64,000 bases of DNA from Paenibacillus sp. ACRRY (lineage in GTDB: Bacteria; Bacillota; Bacilli; Paenibacillales; Paenibacillaceae): the NCBI RefSeq assembly GCF_022346995.1, contig NZ_JAKRNM010000001.1:1984001-2048000 (forward strand), in the 5' to 3' direction. The notes beneath the pieces are model-generated. The model was not told the origin of the DNA, made no database searches, and worked only from the letters and a program-made list of their open reading frames with translations. The translations under genes were made by a program, and so were the position numbers. Positions within the stretch are counted from its first letter, which is position 1, and each line of letters opens with the position of its first letter. Positions 28,655 through 36,879 of the stretch are shown piece after piece.

Positions 28655-29533
28655 CTAGTTCTCTTTTCTCTTGCGACTGGTCACCCACTGGCTTGTTCCA
28701 ATGAGCAGCAAGGAGATCAGTACAATGGTTGTCGAGATAGCACTACCGAAACCGTAACGATAGGTTGTAAACGTTGAATTATACATATACGTAGCGAGCA
28801 GCTCGGTTGCATGAGCCGGGCCACCTTTGGTCATGATGTACACCAGATCAAACGACTTCAGACTGCCCGAAATACACAGAATGATCGCAACCTGCACGGT
28901 TCCCCAGATCATGGGCAGTGAGATCGACACCAGCTTACGGACGCCCGAAGCGCCGTCAATTTTGGCAGCATCATGAATTTCACCAGGAATGTTTTGCAGT
29001 GCAGAGATGAAAATAATCAGGTACAAACCGACGAAGCTCCACAGCAGTGGCGGTACGAGAGAGAAGATGGCAATCTTGTCGTCAGACAGCCATTGCAGTT
29101 TCCAGCTCTCCAGGCCGAGCGCATCAAGCAGGAAGTTCAGGATCCCGATCTGCGGATGATAGATATACTGCCAGATCATGCCGATAACGACGGTAGACAA
29201 GACCATGGGCAGAAACACAGCCGAGCGCAGGAAACGCTGCAGCGGATTGCTTTTGTGTAAAATGACCGCGAGCATCAGCGCTAACGGAATCTGACCGAAC
29301 ACGGAGGCCAGTACAAAAATGACGTTATTTTTCAGTGCTCGCCAGAATACCGGGTCATGCCAGATCTCCACATAGTTGTTCAGACCGATATATTTGGACT
29401 CCCCGATGCCGGACCAGTTGAAGAAACCGTAATAGGCTGACCATACAACCGGAACAAATACAAACAATGCATAAATGATGACTGCCGGAGCAAGCCCCAG
29501 CATGATAAAGCGACGACTGCGCAGTGCATTCAT
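28655..29533 (-). CDS. Carbohydrate ABC transporter permease, MalF/UgpA type (module B)
   Basis: A permease of the CUT1 family of about 292 residues with about six helices and the EAA loop IHDAAKIDGASGVRKLVSI. Start choice is uncertain: ATG 29533 (shown) follows AAGGGAAG by seven bases; ATG 29551 follows GGAAGG by five; ATG 29575 is also in frame. A stem-loop in the 170-base gap upstream probably lowers permease expression relative to the binding protein. Confidence 0.88.
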   Translation of the reverse strand: MNALRSRRFIMLGLAPAVIIYALFVFVPVVWSAYYGFFNWSGIGESKYIGLNNYVEIWHDPVFWRALKNNVIFVLASVFGQIPLALMLAVILHKSNPLQRFLRSAVFLPMVLSTVVIGMIWQYIYHPQIGILNFLLDALGLESWKLQWLSDDKIAIFSLVPPLLWSFVGLYLIIFISALQNIPGEIHDAAKIDGASGVRKLVSISLPMIWGTVQVAIILCISGSLKSFDLVYIMTKGGPAHATELLATYMYNSTFTTYRYGFGSAISTTIVLISLLLIGTSQWVTSRKRKEN

Positions 29534-29597
29534 TCCTTCACTTCCCTTCATTAATACCTTCCATATCCCCTTCATACCTTGAAGCTTGCAAATGAAA

Positions 29598-29626
29598 CGG
29601 AAAACCCCTCCCCTGCCGGGAAGGGG
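29598..29626 (-). terminator. Stem-loop between binding protein and permease genes (attenuator candidate)
   Basis: On the minus strand CCCCTTCCC and GGGAGGGG pair with one bulge, followed by only four Ts. A weak terminator here would let the binding protein be made in excess of the permeases, a usual arrangement in sugar ABC operons. Confidence 0.5.
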
Positions 29627-29704
29627 CTATAACTCCTCAGTTAATCCCATGAAGTACGACTCACCGAGCGTTTCCAATCTACAACCTATTCCTCATCCAT
29701 TCTG

Positions 29705-31018
29705 TTAGTTGCCAGCAGCATTGGCTTGTGCAGCCTGAATTTTGGCGGCGATATCTTCCGCTTTGCCGCCCATCAGCAGTTCCTGCAATCCGTTATTAAT
29801 AACTTCAACCGTTGCAGACCCCAGCTTGGAATCGTAAACCGGATTAATCTTCACTTCCTGCATCAAGTCATACAACTCGACGAACAAAGGATGTGCCTTG
29901 GTTTTATCCAACTCAATGTTGTAGCTAACAAGTGTACTGCTATCCAGCGTAGCCTTTTGGCCATCAGGTCCAGCCAGGGCATAGAACAGCTCCATGGCTG
30001 CCTCTTTTTGGGCCCCACTCAGTTTTTTGCTTACACCCAAACCAGTACCTACCACGCCTGATGTGGTTCTTGGCTCTCCCTCACCACCATCTACCGAGGG
30101 AAGAATAGTAATATGTGTGTTGTCCAATACCTCTGCAGGTGCGTTGTTCACCAGGTTCGCCAGGGCCCATCCACCATTCATGACCATGGCTGCTTTCCCC
30201 TGAAAATACAGCTGCATCATCTGTGTCTCGTCAATGCTGTTGAACCCATCCTGAAATGCTTTGCTGTTACCAAGCTCCTGCATTTTGTTTAACGCCTCGA
30301 TAAATTGCGGATCGGTAAAACTGGCACCATCCTGGGCTGCTGCTTTCAGAAACCAATCTGTACCCGTAATCCGATCTGCCAAGGTACTGAAGATCGTCGA
30401 TTGTGCAACCCAGTTTGCCTTGTTCCCCAGTGCCATTGGAATAACCTTGTTTTCATTAAACGTTGCAATGGCCTGTTCCAGTTCAGCCCACGTTTCAGGA
30501 ACTTTGACGTTATATTGTTTAAACAGTGCCTCGTTGTAATAAATGAAGGAACTTGGCGCCAGATTCATCGGTACGGAGTAGATGTTCCCGTCAACCGTAT
30601 ATCCATCCAGTGCGTTCGGGATGAAGTTGTCCCTCCATTCCGGCTTCGCGTCCAGCTCTGTGTTAATAGGCTGAAGCAGATCACCTTTTACAAACTCTTT
30701 CGTCATGGCATCCGGCCACATGACAAACAGGTCCGGCATTTCATTCGCAGCTGCTACGGTACGGAGCCTTGTTTTAAGGCCGTCTGTCGGCAAGCCCTCA
30801 TCCACCACTTCAATATCTGGATGTGCTGCCCGGAAATCTTCAATGATTTTTCGCATGGCTACTGCCTTTGCATCCTGTCCGGTCCAGTTATGCCACAGCG
30901 TAACCGTGACTTTATCATTGCTGCCCGTTCCTTCCGAAGCATCACCGCCACTGCAGGCCGCGAGTACCATCGAAAACAAGGCAATTGCCACAAAACCCGA
31001 AAGCCATCTTCTTAACAT
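29705..31018 (-). CDS. ABC transporter sugar-binding lipoprotein (module B)
   Basis: A family 1 solute-binding lipoprotein of 437 residues. The signal peptide ends in the lipobox VLAAC followed by SGGDASEG. The mature start (VTVTLWHNWTGQDAKA) is the usual first strand-helix of sugar-binding proteins of the MalE/UgpB kind. ATG 31018 is chosen because GGGGGAG lies eight bases upstream; longer in-frame forms would hide the signal peptide. First gene of module B, with a perfect cre match 42 bases upstream. Confidence 0.88.
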   Translation of the reverse strand: MLRRWLSGFVAIALFSMVLAACSGGDASEGTGSNDKVTVTLWHNWTGQDAKAVAMRKIIEDFRAAHPDIEVVDEGLPTDGLKTRLRTVAAANEMPDLFVMWPDAMTKEFVKGDLLQPINTELDAKPEWRDNFIPNALDGYTVDGNIYSVPMNLAPSSFIYYNEALFKQYNVKVPETWAELEQAIATFNENKVIPMALGNKANWVAQSTIFSTLADRITGTDWFLKAAAQDGASFTDPQFIEALNKMQELGNSKAFQDGFNSIDETQMMQLYFQGKAAMVMNGGWALANLVNNAPAEVLDNTHITILPSVDGGEGEPRTTSGVVGTGLGVSKKLSGAQKEAAMELFYALAGPDGQKATLDSSTLVSYNIELDKTKAHPLFVELYDLMQEVKINPVYDSKLGSATVEVINNGLQELLMGGKAEDIAAKIQAAQANAAGN

Positions 31019-31059
31019 CTCTATACTCCCCCTTGGCTGATTGAATACCCTCATTGTAA

Positions 31060-31075
31060 ATGGTAACGCTATCAT
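31060..31075 (+). promoter_or_regulatory. cre site (perfect consensus match), module B operon
   Basis: ATGGTAACGCTATCAT matches WTGNNARCGNWWWCAW at all 16 positions. A -10-like TACAAT lies just downstream on the minus strand (31053-31058), so CcpA binding here would cover the promoter spacer and repress the mannoside operon when preferred sugars are present. Confidence 0.7.
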
Positions 31076-31143
31076 AACGTAAGGTGACGATCCACGGATG
31101 GAGGGGTGAAAAATATCGGATGCCCCACTTGCTATCAGTTGTA

Positions 31144-31179
31144 ATAAGAACAAAAAGAGCTCTCGACGTGAGAGCTCTT
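31144..31179 (-). terminator. Terminator of the acyltransferase gene
   Basis: AAGAGCTCTC and GAGAGCTCTT pair around a short loop; on the minus strand TTTTTGTTCTTATT follows. It lies about 40 bases after the acyltransferase stop and shields module B from read-through. Confidence 0.7.
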
Positions 31180-31221
31180 GAAGCAAACAATCTATTTATT
31201 ATGAAAAAGAATAAGTTCAAT

Positions 31222-33306
31222 TTATTTCATGCTGCTTTTGATAAGTGCAGCGAAAGCTTCCGAGCCTTCCTTCGTCAAATGTACGCCATCTTTTTCAAAA
31301 TACTCGTTGTGGCCCTCGCTTGCACCGTTCCAGTCAATGAGGGAAACATTACTGTAAGATGAGGCTGCTTCGTTCAGTGCTCTGTTAACCGTTCGTTCCC
31401 AAGGACGTGGGACACGTACAGTAACCAAATATACATGATTCTCATCCTTAAGGTAATCAAGCACTGAATTTAGGCTTTTGGAATTGAATGATCCGTTGGT
31501 TCCAAGTTCAAGTACGACCTGACTGCCCAGTTGATCGTTTCGTTTGAGCCCATCCAGGACATCGGCTGCCTCCCACATCTGACGACCAACGTGACCGTCC
31601 ACATGTACCCCGGACATATGCTGCTCCAAGTAAGGCTTGGCATCCAAGATGACCGAATCCCCTATCACGGTATAGTGGATCTTGCCGTCTTCAGCAGGAG
31701 GCGCTTGTTCTCCATTCTCTTGCGAAGCATCTCCCGGTTGATCCTGGTTGTCCCCTGTATCAGTCTCGTCATTATCGGCATGATCCGTATTTCCAGCAGC
31801 ATCTTCAGCAGTCTGGTTCGGCTCATCAGCAGCCGTTCCATCTCCTTCATCGGATGACGGTTCTTCCGATTGGGAAGGCGTATCCGGCTTCGACGTCTGC
31901 TCTGCTGGCTTGTCTTGCTGATTGCCACCGTCATCTGCAGGCTTGTCGTTCTTCTGCGGTGCCGGCTTCTGGCCGGAACCTGCAGTATCAACGGGAGCCG
32001 GAAGAACATCCTGTCCTATCTCTTCATGCACAGCATGTTCTCCATTTAATGTGGCAGACATCGATGCAGAATGTGAATCGGAGTTCGCCGCAGAAGAAAT
32101 CATCATCTGTGACACGGTGAAGCACATAAACAGAACAGACATCACCAATCCACCCCGCTTCAACCATATCTGATGCGTACCAATACCGTTCCGCCCTCTA
32201 CCCCATAGCCGGGACCAGGTGTCACGGAATCCGTTATAGCGGATTGGATTCTCAATAAACTTTAATGATAATGAAGCCAGCACTACAGTTGCTGTCACCT
32301 GTAGAATCATTCGAACCGGATGTAAACCTCCCGTATCGACCACAGGACTTGTCAGAACAATTACAGGATAATGCCAGAGATAGAGCCCATAGGAACGCTC
32401 CCCAATCCATCGCAGCGGTTTTGCACCAATCAGGCGTCCCAGCATCGAAGAGGGGTGAGCCAACACAGCGACCAGCAGCGTAGTAGCTATGGCTTGAAGT
32501 ACCATCCCCCCTTGGTAGAGCGAAGGTTCATATTCACTGCTGTTCAGCATCATGTAGACCAGCAGGGCCAGCGCTGCCAAGCCCGATACATCGAGCACGG
32601 CACGATTAAGGTTCGCAAGGGTGGAGGATAGTTTGCGGCTTGGCCACACAACAGCCAGTGCAGCTCCGGCCAGCAAGGCAAAAGCACGCGTATCCGTACC
32701 ATAGTATACACGGCTCGGGTCCAAATTCGGATTATATATGATAGCCATTGCACCAGCAGATAACTCAGCGGCTACGACAATGAAAACAACGAGCCATCCC
32801 TTCCTTTTGAACAGCTTAATGGAAAGGACAAGGAGCAGCGGCCACACCAGATAAAACTGCTCTTCCACTGCAAGTGACCAGAAATGTCCGAACGGTGATG
32901 GAGGACCGAAACTATCAAAATAGGATACATCATGGAAGATATACCACCAATTGCTTATGTATAATACACCCGCTATAACGTCCCCACGCAGGGCAGCAAG
33001 CCGGGAAGGATCTGTGAAAAGAAGCCAAATCATTACCACTGCAGTCATGGTGAGCATGCCAGGCACGAGACGCCTGATTCGTCTCACCCAAAAATCACCG
33101 AGTGAAATGCGTCCATGTTCCTGCCATTGGGACACAAGAATATCTGTAATCAGATAACCTGATAAAACAAAGAATATGCCTACACCGAGCAAACCGCCGG
33201 GAATAAAACTCAGATTAAGATGATACCCAATCACAGCAAGCACGGCAATGGCCCGCAAGCCATCCAGTCCGTTCATATGACGCCTGTTGTTCAACGTTTG
33301 TGACAT
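31222..33306 (-). CDS. OatA-like membrane acyltransferase with C-terminal SGNH domain
   Basis: A 694-residue envelope enzyme. Residues about 10-375 are an acyltransferase 3 domain with about 10-11 helices, beginning GLDGLRAIAVLAVIGYH (the conserved His near residue 25). A polar, acidic, Pro/Gln/Asp-rich linker covers about 410-545. The C-terminal SGNH esterase-like domain has block I VIGDSV (about 549), block III LGTNGS and block V DGVHLT (about 675). It probably O-acetylates peptidoglycan or a surface polymer, as OatA does. ATG 33306 follows AAGGAGGGG. The long linker is unusual in length. Confidence 0.87.
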   Translation of the reverse strand: MSQTLNNRRHMNGLDGLRAIAVLAVIGYHLNLSFIPGGLLGVGIFFVLSGYLITDILVSQWQEHGRISLGDFWVRRIRRLVPGMLTMTAVVMIWLLFTDPSRLAALRGDVIAGVLYISNWWYIFHDVSYFDSFGPPSPFGHFWSLAVEEQFYLVWPLLLVLSIKLFKRKGWLVVFIVVAAELSAGAMAIIYNPNLDPSRVYYGTDTRAFALLAGAALAVVWPSRKLSSTLANLNRAVLDVSGLAALALLVYMMLNSSEYEPSLYQGGMVLQAIATTLLVAVLAHPSSMLGRLIGAKPLRWIGERSYGLYLWHYPVIVLTSPVVDTGGLHPVRMILQVTATVVLASLSLKFIENPIRYNGFRDTWSRLWGRGRNGIGTHQIWLKRGGLVMSVLFMCFTVSQMMISSAANSDSHSASMSATLNGEHAVHEEIGQDVLPAPVDTAGSGQKPAPQKNDKPADDGGNQQDKPAEQTSKPDTPSQSEEPSSDEGDGTAADEPNQTAEDAAGNTDHADNDETDTGDNQDQPGDASQENGEQAPPAEDGKIHYTVIGDSVILDAKPYLEQHMSGVHVDGHVGRQMWEAADVLDGLKRNDQLGSQVVLELGTNGSFNSKSLNSVLDYLKDENHVYLVTVRVPRPWERTVNRALNEAASSYSNVSLIDWNGASEGHNEYFEKDGVHLTKEGSEAFAALIKSSMK

Positions 33307-33821
33307 TCGCGCCCCTCCTTGTTGCTTCGGGCCCACATCGTGGAGGTCTGTGGCAGTTGCAAATCAACTTGGCTTCGCATCGTGATTCTGGTTGTCATTA
33401 ACATACGTATTGCACCTTTCGTCATTCATTTCCAATATATCGATCAACACTCACGTTTAGCATTATACGCTCAAGCGCAGTGTAATAAATTACAGCAGTA
33501 GTTACAAAGTGGTGAAACGATGTAACCTTTCCTGCCAGCTTATATAGCTGTAAAATCATACTCCAAAATTGTCGTTTAATACAGTCTTTTTCTTGGGCTG
33601 GTTAATATTACCTCACTGCCATATCAATACAAAAAGACCGCCCACTTCCTCAGCAGCCACAATCCATTATAAACCTATCCCCCGCCGGATTGAAAGTTTT
33701 GCCCATAAATGCTTCTAGATGCCTAGGACTCTGGAGGTGAAAAGGACGAATCCTTTCTTCATTCCCGGAATCTTGGAGTTGAAATCATCCTTTGAAGCCC
33801 GTTGATTCTACGTTAGGTCAT
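33307..33821. other. Intergenic region without a recognised gene
   Basis: This 515-base stretch lies upstream of the acyltransferase gene and after the ribonucleotide reductase terminator. It has no credible coding frame with a ribosome site. An imperfect direct repeat (33726-33743 and 33767-33784, about 15 of 18 bases alike, 41 bases apart) is the only structure seen. The acyltransferase promoter must be here. Confidence 0.45.
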
Positions 33822-33855
33822 ACAAAAAAGGGCGACCAAAGTGCTGGTCACCCTT
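33822..33855 (-). terminator. Terminator of the ribonucleotide reductase gene
   Basis: AAGGGTGACCA and TGGTCGCCCTT pair with a G-C to G-T-type mismatch, then TTTTGTATG follows on the minus strand. It lies 45 bases after the nrdJ stop. Confidence 0.7.
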
Positions 33856-33899
33856 AACGGTATTCTTTTCATCACATTGACTTGGATGATGTCTATCTT

Positions 33900-36545
33900 C
33901 TAATTACATTTGCTGTATCCACATTGGCTGCAAGTCTTGCAGCCTTCAATATTGATCAATGAAGCTGAACCACAGGAAGGACACAAATCTCTCGACGCTG
34001 TATAGGTTAATAACGGTTCGTCCACAATCACCGATTCAGAAATTTGATCCACACTCTGGCCTGCCTCTTCATTAGTACTCTCTTGAGGGATGCTCTGTAC
34101 ATGACTTTCGAGCGCCTTCGCTACTGCATCTGCGATGGACTCTACCCGGTTTACACCAAAGCCAATCGCTCCCGAACCACCGATGCCTTTGAGATGTTTG
34201 ATAAGAAGCTCCACTTTATGTCCGTGATCACCATATCGCAGGAACAGGGAGCATACTCTTCCCAGCGCTTCCGCCATGGCGAATACATCCGAACCTGCTT
34301 TACCCACGTTCAGGAAGATCTCCGCCGGAATGCCACCAAGGTCGTTAATCGTAATGTAGGCCATGCCAAACGGAGTATTTATTTTGTACGTTGCTCCCCG
34401 CAGCACCTGTGGACGACTCTTGTACTGTTTATCCAGTACTTTGGCAGCAGACGAAGCCGCCACGCTTGTTTTGCCCTCGGTCTCGGTTTCTGTCTCCGAA
34501 GGTGCGGACGAGAAGGCTTTCGTTCCGTTTGCAACACTTGTTTCTTTTATCGTATCTTTTACCGTTTCTGTCACACTTGTTTGATCGCTTACTTCGCTCT
34601 TCCCCTCTTCCTTCTTCGTCGTGGATAGGACCTGTACATCGCGGCTGCCGTCCCGGTAGATCGTGACTCCCTTACAACCGAGATCAAAAGCAAGCTCATA
34701 CAGCTGTGCTGTATCTTCAACCGTAAAATCAGCCGGACAGTTAGCCGTCTTCGAAATGGAGCTGTCCACCCATTGTTGAATCGCTGCCTGTACCCGAATA
34801 TGATTTTCTGCTGACAGATCCATTGCCGTTACATAATAGTCAGGAAGTTCCTTTCCAGGGTGTTCATCCAGCCACTCCTGGGCAATAGGGACGAACTGCT
34901 CATCGTAACCGAGCCGGCTTTGACGGAAATATTTAAACGCAAAGTAAGGTTCGATCCCTGTCGAGGTACCCACCATCGTTCCGGTACTTCCTGTTGGGGC
35001 CTGCGTAATTAGCGTTACATTACGAACGCCTTGCTTGCGGATGGCCTCTCCCACTTCCGGATAAGTCCCGACCAGATTTTTCATGAATCCACTCTGTAAA
35101 TACGGCTCCACTTCAAAGGCAGGGAATGCTCCCTTCTCGGCCGCAATCTCTGCTGATGCGAGGTATGCTTCTTTTGCGATAAAGCCATACAGTTTATCCA
35201 GAAATTCCAGCGACTCCGGGCTGCCGTACCGGATGCGTAGTTTAATCATCAGCTCTGCGAGACCCATCGTGCCAAGACCAACCCGGCGCTCCCGCTGCTG
35301 ATTCTTCTGATTTTCCTCAAAATGATAAGGTGTCGCATCAATCACATTGTCCAAAAATCTGGCTGAAATGCGTGTTGTCTCCGCAAGCTCCTGCCACGCT
35401 ACATCATGACTGGTTTCATCGTAAAATTTGGATAAGTTGATCGCCGATAGATTGCAGACGCCCCATCCTGGCAGGCCTTGTTCGCCGCATGGATTAGTAC
35501 ATATAATCGGATTAAAATACCAGCTGTTGGACATCTGATTATAATACTCCATAAAGACAACACCCGGCTCTGCTGATTTCCAGGCCGATTCGATAATTGT
35601 ACGCCATATATCCCGGGCCTTTACTGTGCGGTAATGGATAACCCTGCGCCCGGTTTCCCTCCATTGCTGCAGATCCCCGTTCCACTCGTTGTCATAATCG
35701 GGGTCGCTCGTATCCGGAAAAACAAGTTCCCAGTCCCCGTCCTGTTTGACGGCTTCCATAAATGAGTTGCTCACGCATACGGACAGATTGGCATTGGTAA
35801 CCTGCCCCATCGTTTGTTTGACCGTAATAAAATCCATTACATCCGGATGCCAGTCGTTCATCATCAGCATAAGTGCTCCCCGGCGGCTGCCTCCCTGTTC
35901 AATCAGTCCAGTGGTATAACTGAATAAGCCGCCCCAGGATACCGAACCGCTGGAAGATCCATTGACCCCTTTAACAACTGCACGACGCGGACGGAGTGAC
36001 GACAGGTTGATGCCAACGCCGCCACCGCGAGCCATAATCTCTGTCATCTCAGTCAACGTTTTCATGATGCCGCCCCGGCTGTCCTGTGGAGAAGGTATAA
36101 CATAACAGTTAAAGAGGGTCAGCTCATCGCTAGCACCCGCACCAGCAGCAATTCGGCCCCCCGGAACCAGCTTCCAATCGTCCAGTACAGCCCGGAACCT
36201 GGATTGCCATTTTTGCTGTTCTTCCGGAGTGGATTCTACAGATGCCATCGCTCTCGCAAGCCGGTCCCACATCTCCTCCGGTGTTTTTTCTATATTAAGT
36301 GTCAGCTTCTCCACTTCCGTCTGGATCGTTTCTCCACTGCGAGTCTTCACTTTCACCGTCTGACCCCGCCGTTCGATGATTTCCCCCACTTCCTTTGTCG
36401 GAAACTTCGGGTCATCTTTCGTCAGAACAAGTACAACATCTCCTACCTTGGCATGGTTTGAATCGGCATCCTTCCAGGCATAACGGTCCAAAAATATTTT
36501 TTCGCTTAGCCCTTCCAACTTGTGCGACAATTTGTTCGAATTCAT
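33900..36545 (-). CDS. nrdJ: Adenosylcobalamin-dependent (class II) ribonucleotide reductase
   Basis: This enzyme reduces ribonucleotides to deoxyribonucleotides using coenzyme B12, independent of oxygen. About 881 residues. One redox Cys lies in LFNCYVIPSPQDS; the radical-site Asn-Cys-Glu is in NPCGEQGLPGWGVCNL; PTGSTGTMVGTSTGIEP is the substrate-phosphate loop. The C-terminal region holds a TSCPD-type domain and a zinc-ribbon-like tail with four CxxC-spaced Cys (CPSCGSASL and CSQCGYSKC). A Ser/Thr/Glu-rich linker of about 60 residues lies between the core and this tail. ATG 36545 follows GGGGAGG by 12 bases. Two NrdR-like boxes lie upstream. Confidence 0.92.
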   Translation of the reverse strand: MNSNKLSHKLEGLSEKIFLDRYAWKDADSNHAKVGDVVLVLTKDDPKFPTKEVGEIIERRGQTVKVKTRSGETIQTEVEKLTLNIEKTPEEMWDRLARAMASVESTPEEQQKWQSRFRAVLDDWKLVPGGRIAAGAGASDELTLFNCYVIPSPQDSRGGIMKTLTEMTEIMARGGGVGINLSSLRPRRAVVKGVNGSSSGSVSWGGLFSYTTGLIEQGGSRRGALMLMMNDWHPDVMDFITVKQTMGQVTNANLSVCVSNSFMEAVKQDGDWELVFPDTSDPDYDNEWNGDLQQWRETGRRVIHYRTVKARDIWRTIIESAWKSAEPGVVFMEYYNQMSNSWYFNPIICTNPCGEQGLPGWGVCNLSAINLSKFYDETSHDVAWQELAETTRISARFLDNVIDATPYHFEENQKNQQRERRVGLGTMGLAELMIKLRIRYGSPESLEFLDKLYGFIAKEAYLASAEIAAEKGAFPAFEVEPYLQSGFMKNLVGTYPEVGEAIRKQGVRNVTLITQAPTGSTGTMVGTSTGIEPYFAFKYFRQSRLGYDEQFVPIAQEWLDEHPGKELPDYYVTAMDLSAENHIRVQAAIQQWVDSSISKTANCPADFTVEDTAQLYELAFDLGCKGVTIYRDGSRDVQVLSTTKKEEGKSEVSDQTSVTETVKDTIKETSVANGTKAFSSAPSETETETEGKTSVAASSAAKVLDKQYKSRPQVLRGATYKINTPFGMAYITINDLGGIPAEIFLNVGKAGSDVFAMAEALGRVCSLFLRYGDHGHKVELLIKHLKGIGGSGAIGFGVNRVESIADAVAKALESHVQSIPQESTNEEAGQSVDQISESVIVDEPLLTYTASRDLCPSCGSASLINIEGCKTCSQCGYSKCN

Positions 36546-36608
36546 TATGTTTGACAGCCTCCCCAAAAATCCCATTACATTTCTATTATGTGTTTAAATT
36601 ATGCCAAA

Positions 36609-36624
36609 ACACCACATATAGTGA
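36609..36624. promoter_or_regulatory. NrdR box 1 upstream of nrdJ
   Basis: ACACCACATATAGTGA matches the NrdR consensus ACACWATATATWGTGT at 13 of 16 positions. It lies 64 bases upstream of the nrdJ start. NrdR represses ribonucleotide reductase genes by binding pairs of such boxes. Confidence 0.65.
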
Positions 36625-36641
36625 TTTATATTCAGTATAGT

Positions 36642-36657
36642 ACACCATATATTGATT
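36642..36657. promoter_or_regulatory. NrdR box 2 upstream of nrdJ
   Basis: ACACCATATATTGATT matches the NrdR consensus at 13 of 16 positions. It starts 33 bases from box 1, close to the 31-32 usually seen between paired boxes, so both face nearly the same side of the helix. Confidence 0.65.
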
Positions 36658-36879
36658 TTCCATGTGACTTAAGTCACAGCTATTCTTGTTATTTGCCTTG
36701 TACTTGGACTAGCTCGCTCTTACGCCATCAGACTCTCTCATTCAAAATTTGTGAATTTTTTGGGACATAACAGCTCGGATTCGCACCTTATTTGAAGGTT
36801 GGTTATGAACTGCCTCTCATTCGTCCATACTATGACCTACGAATAAAACGTCATCATGTATGGCAGGGGAGGCATCACC

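Larger units (their letters stand above)
36546..36879. other. Divergent regulatory region between nrdJ and yqhH
   Basis: This 334-base gap carries both promoters. On the nrdJ side two NrdR-like boxes lie at 36609-36624 and 36642-36657. No coding frame with ribosome site was accepted here. Confidence 0.5.

Noticed and set aside
30305..31015. Plus-strand frame of 236 codons opposite the module B binding-protein gene
   Set aside because: Antisense shadow of a clear lipoprotein gene, without ribosome site or recognisable protein features.
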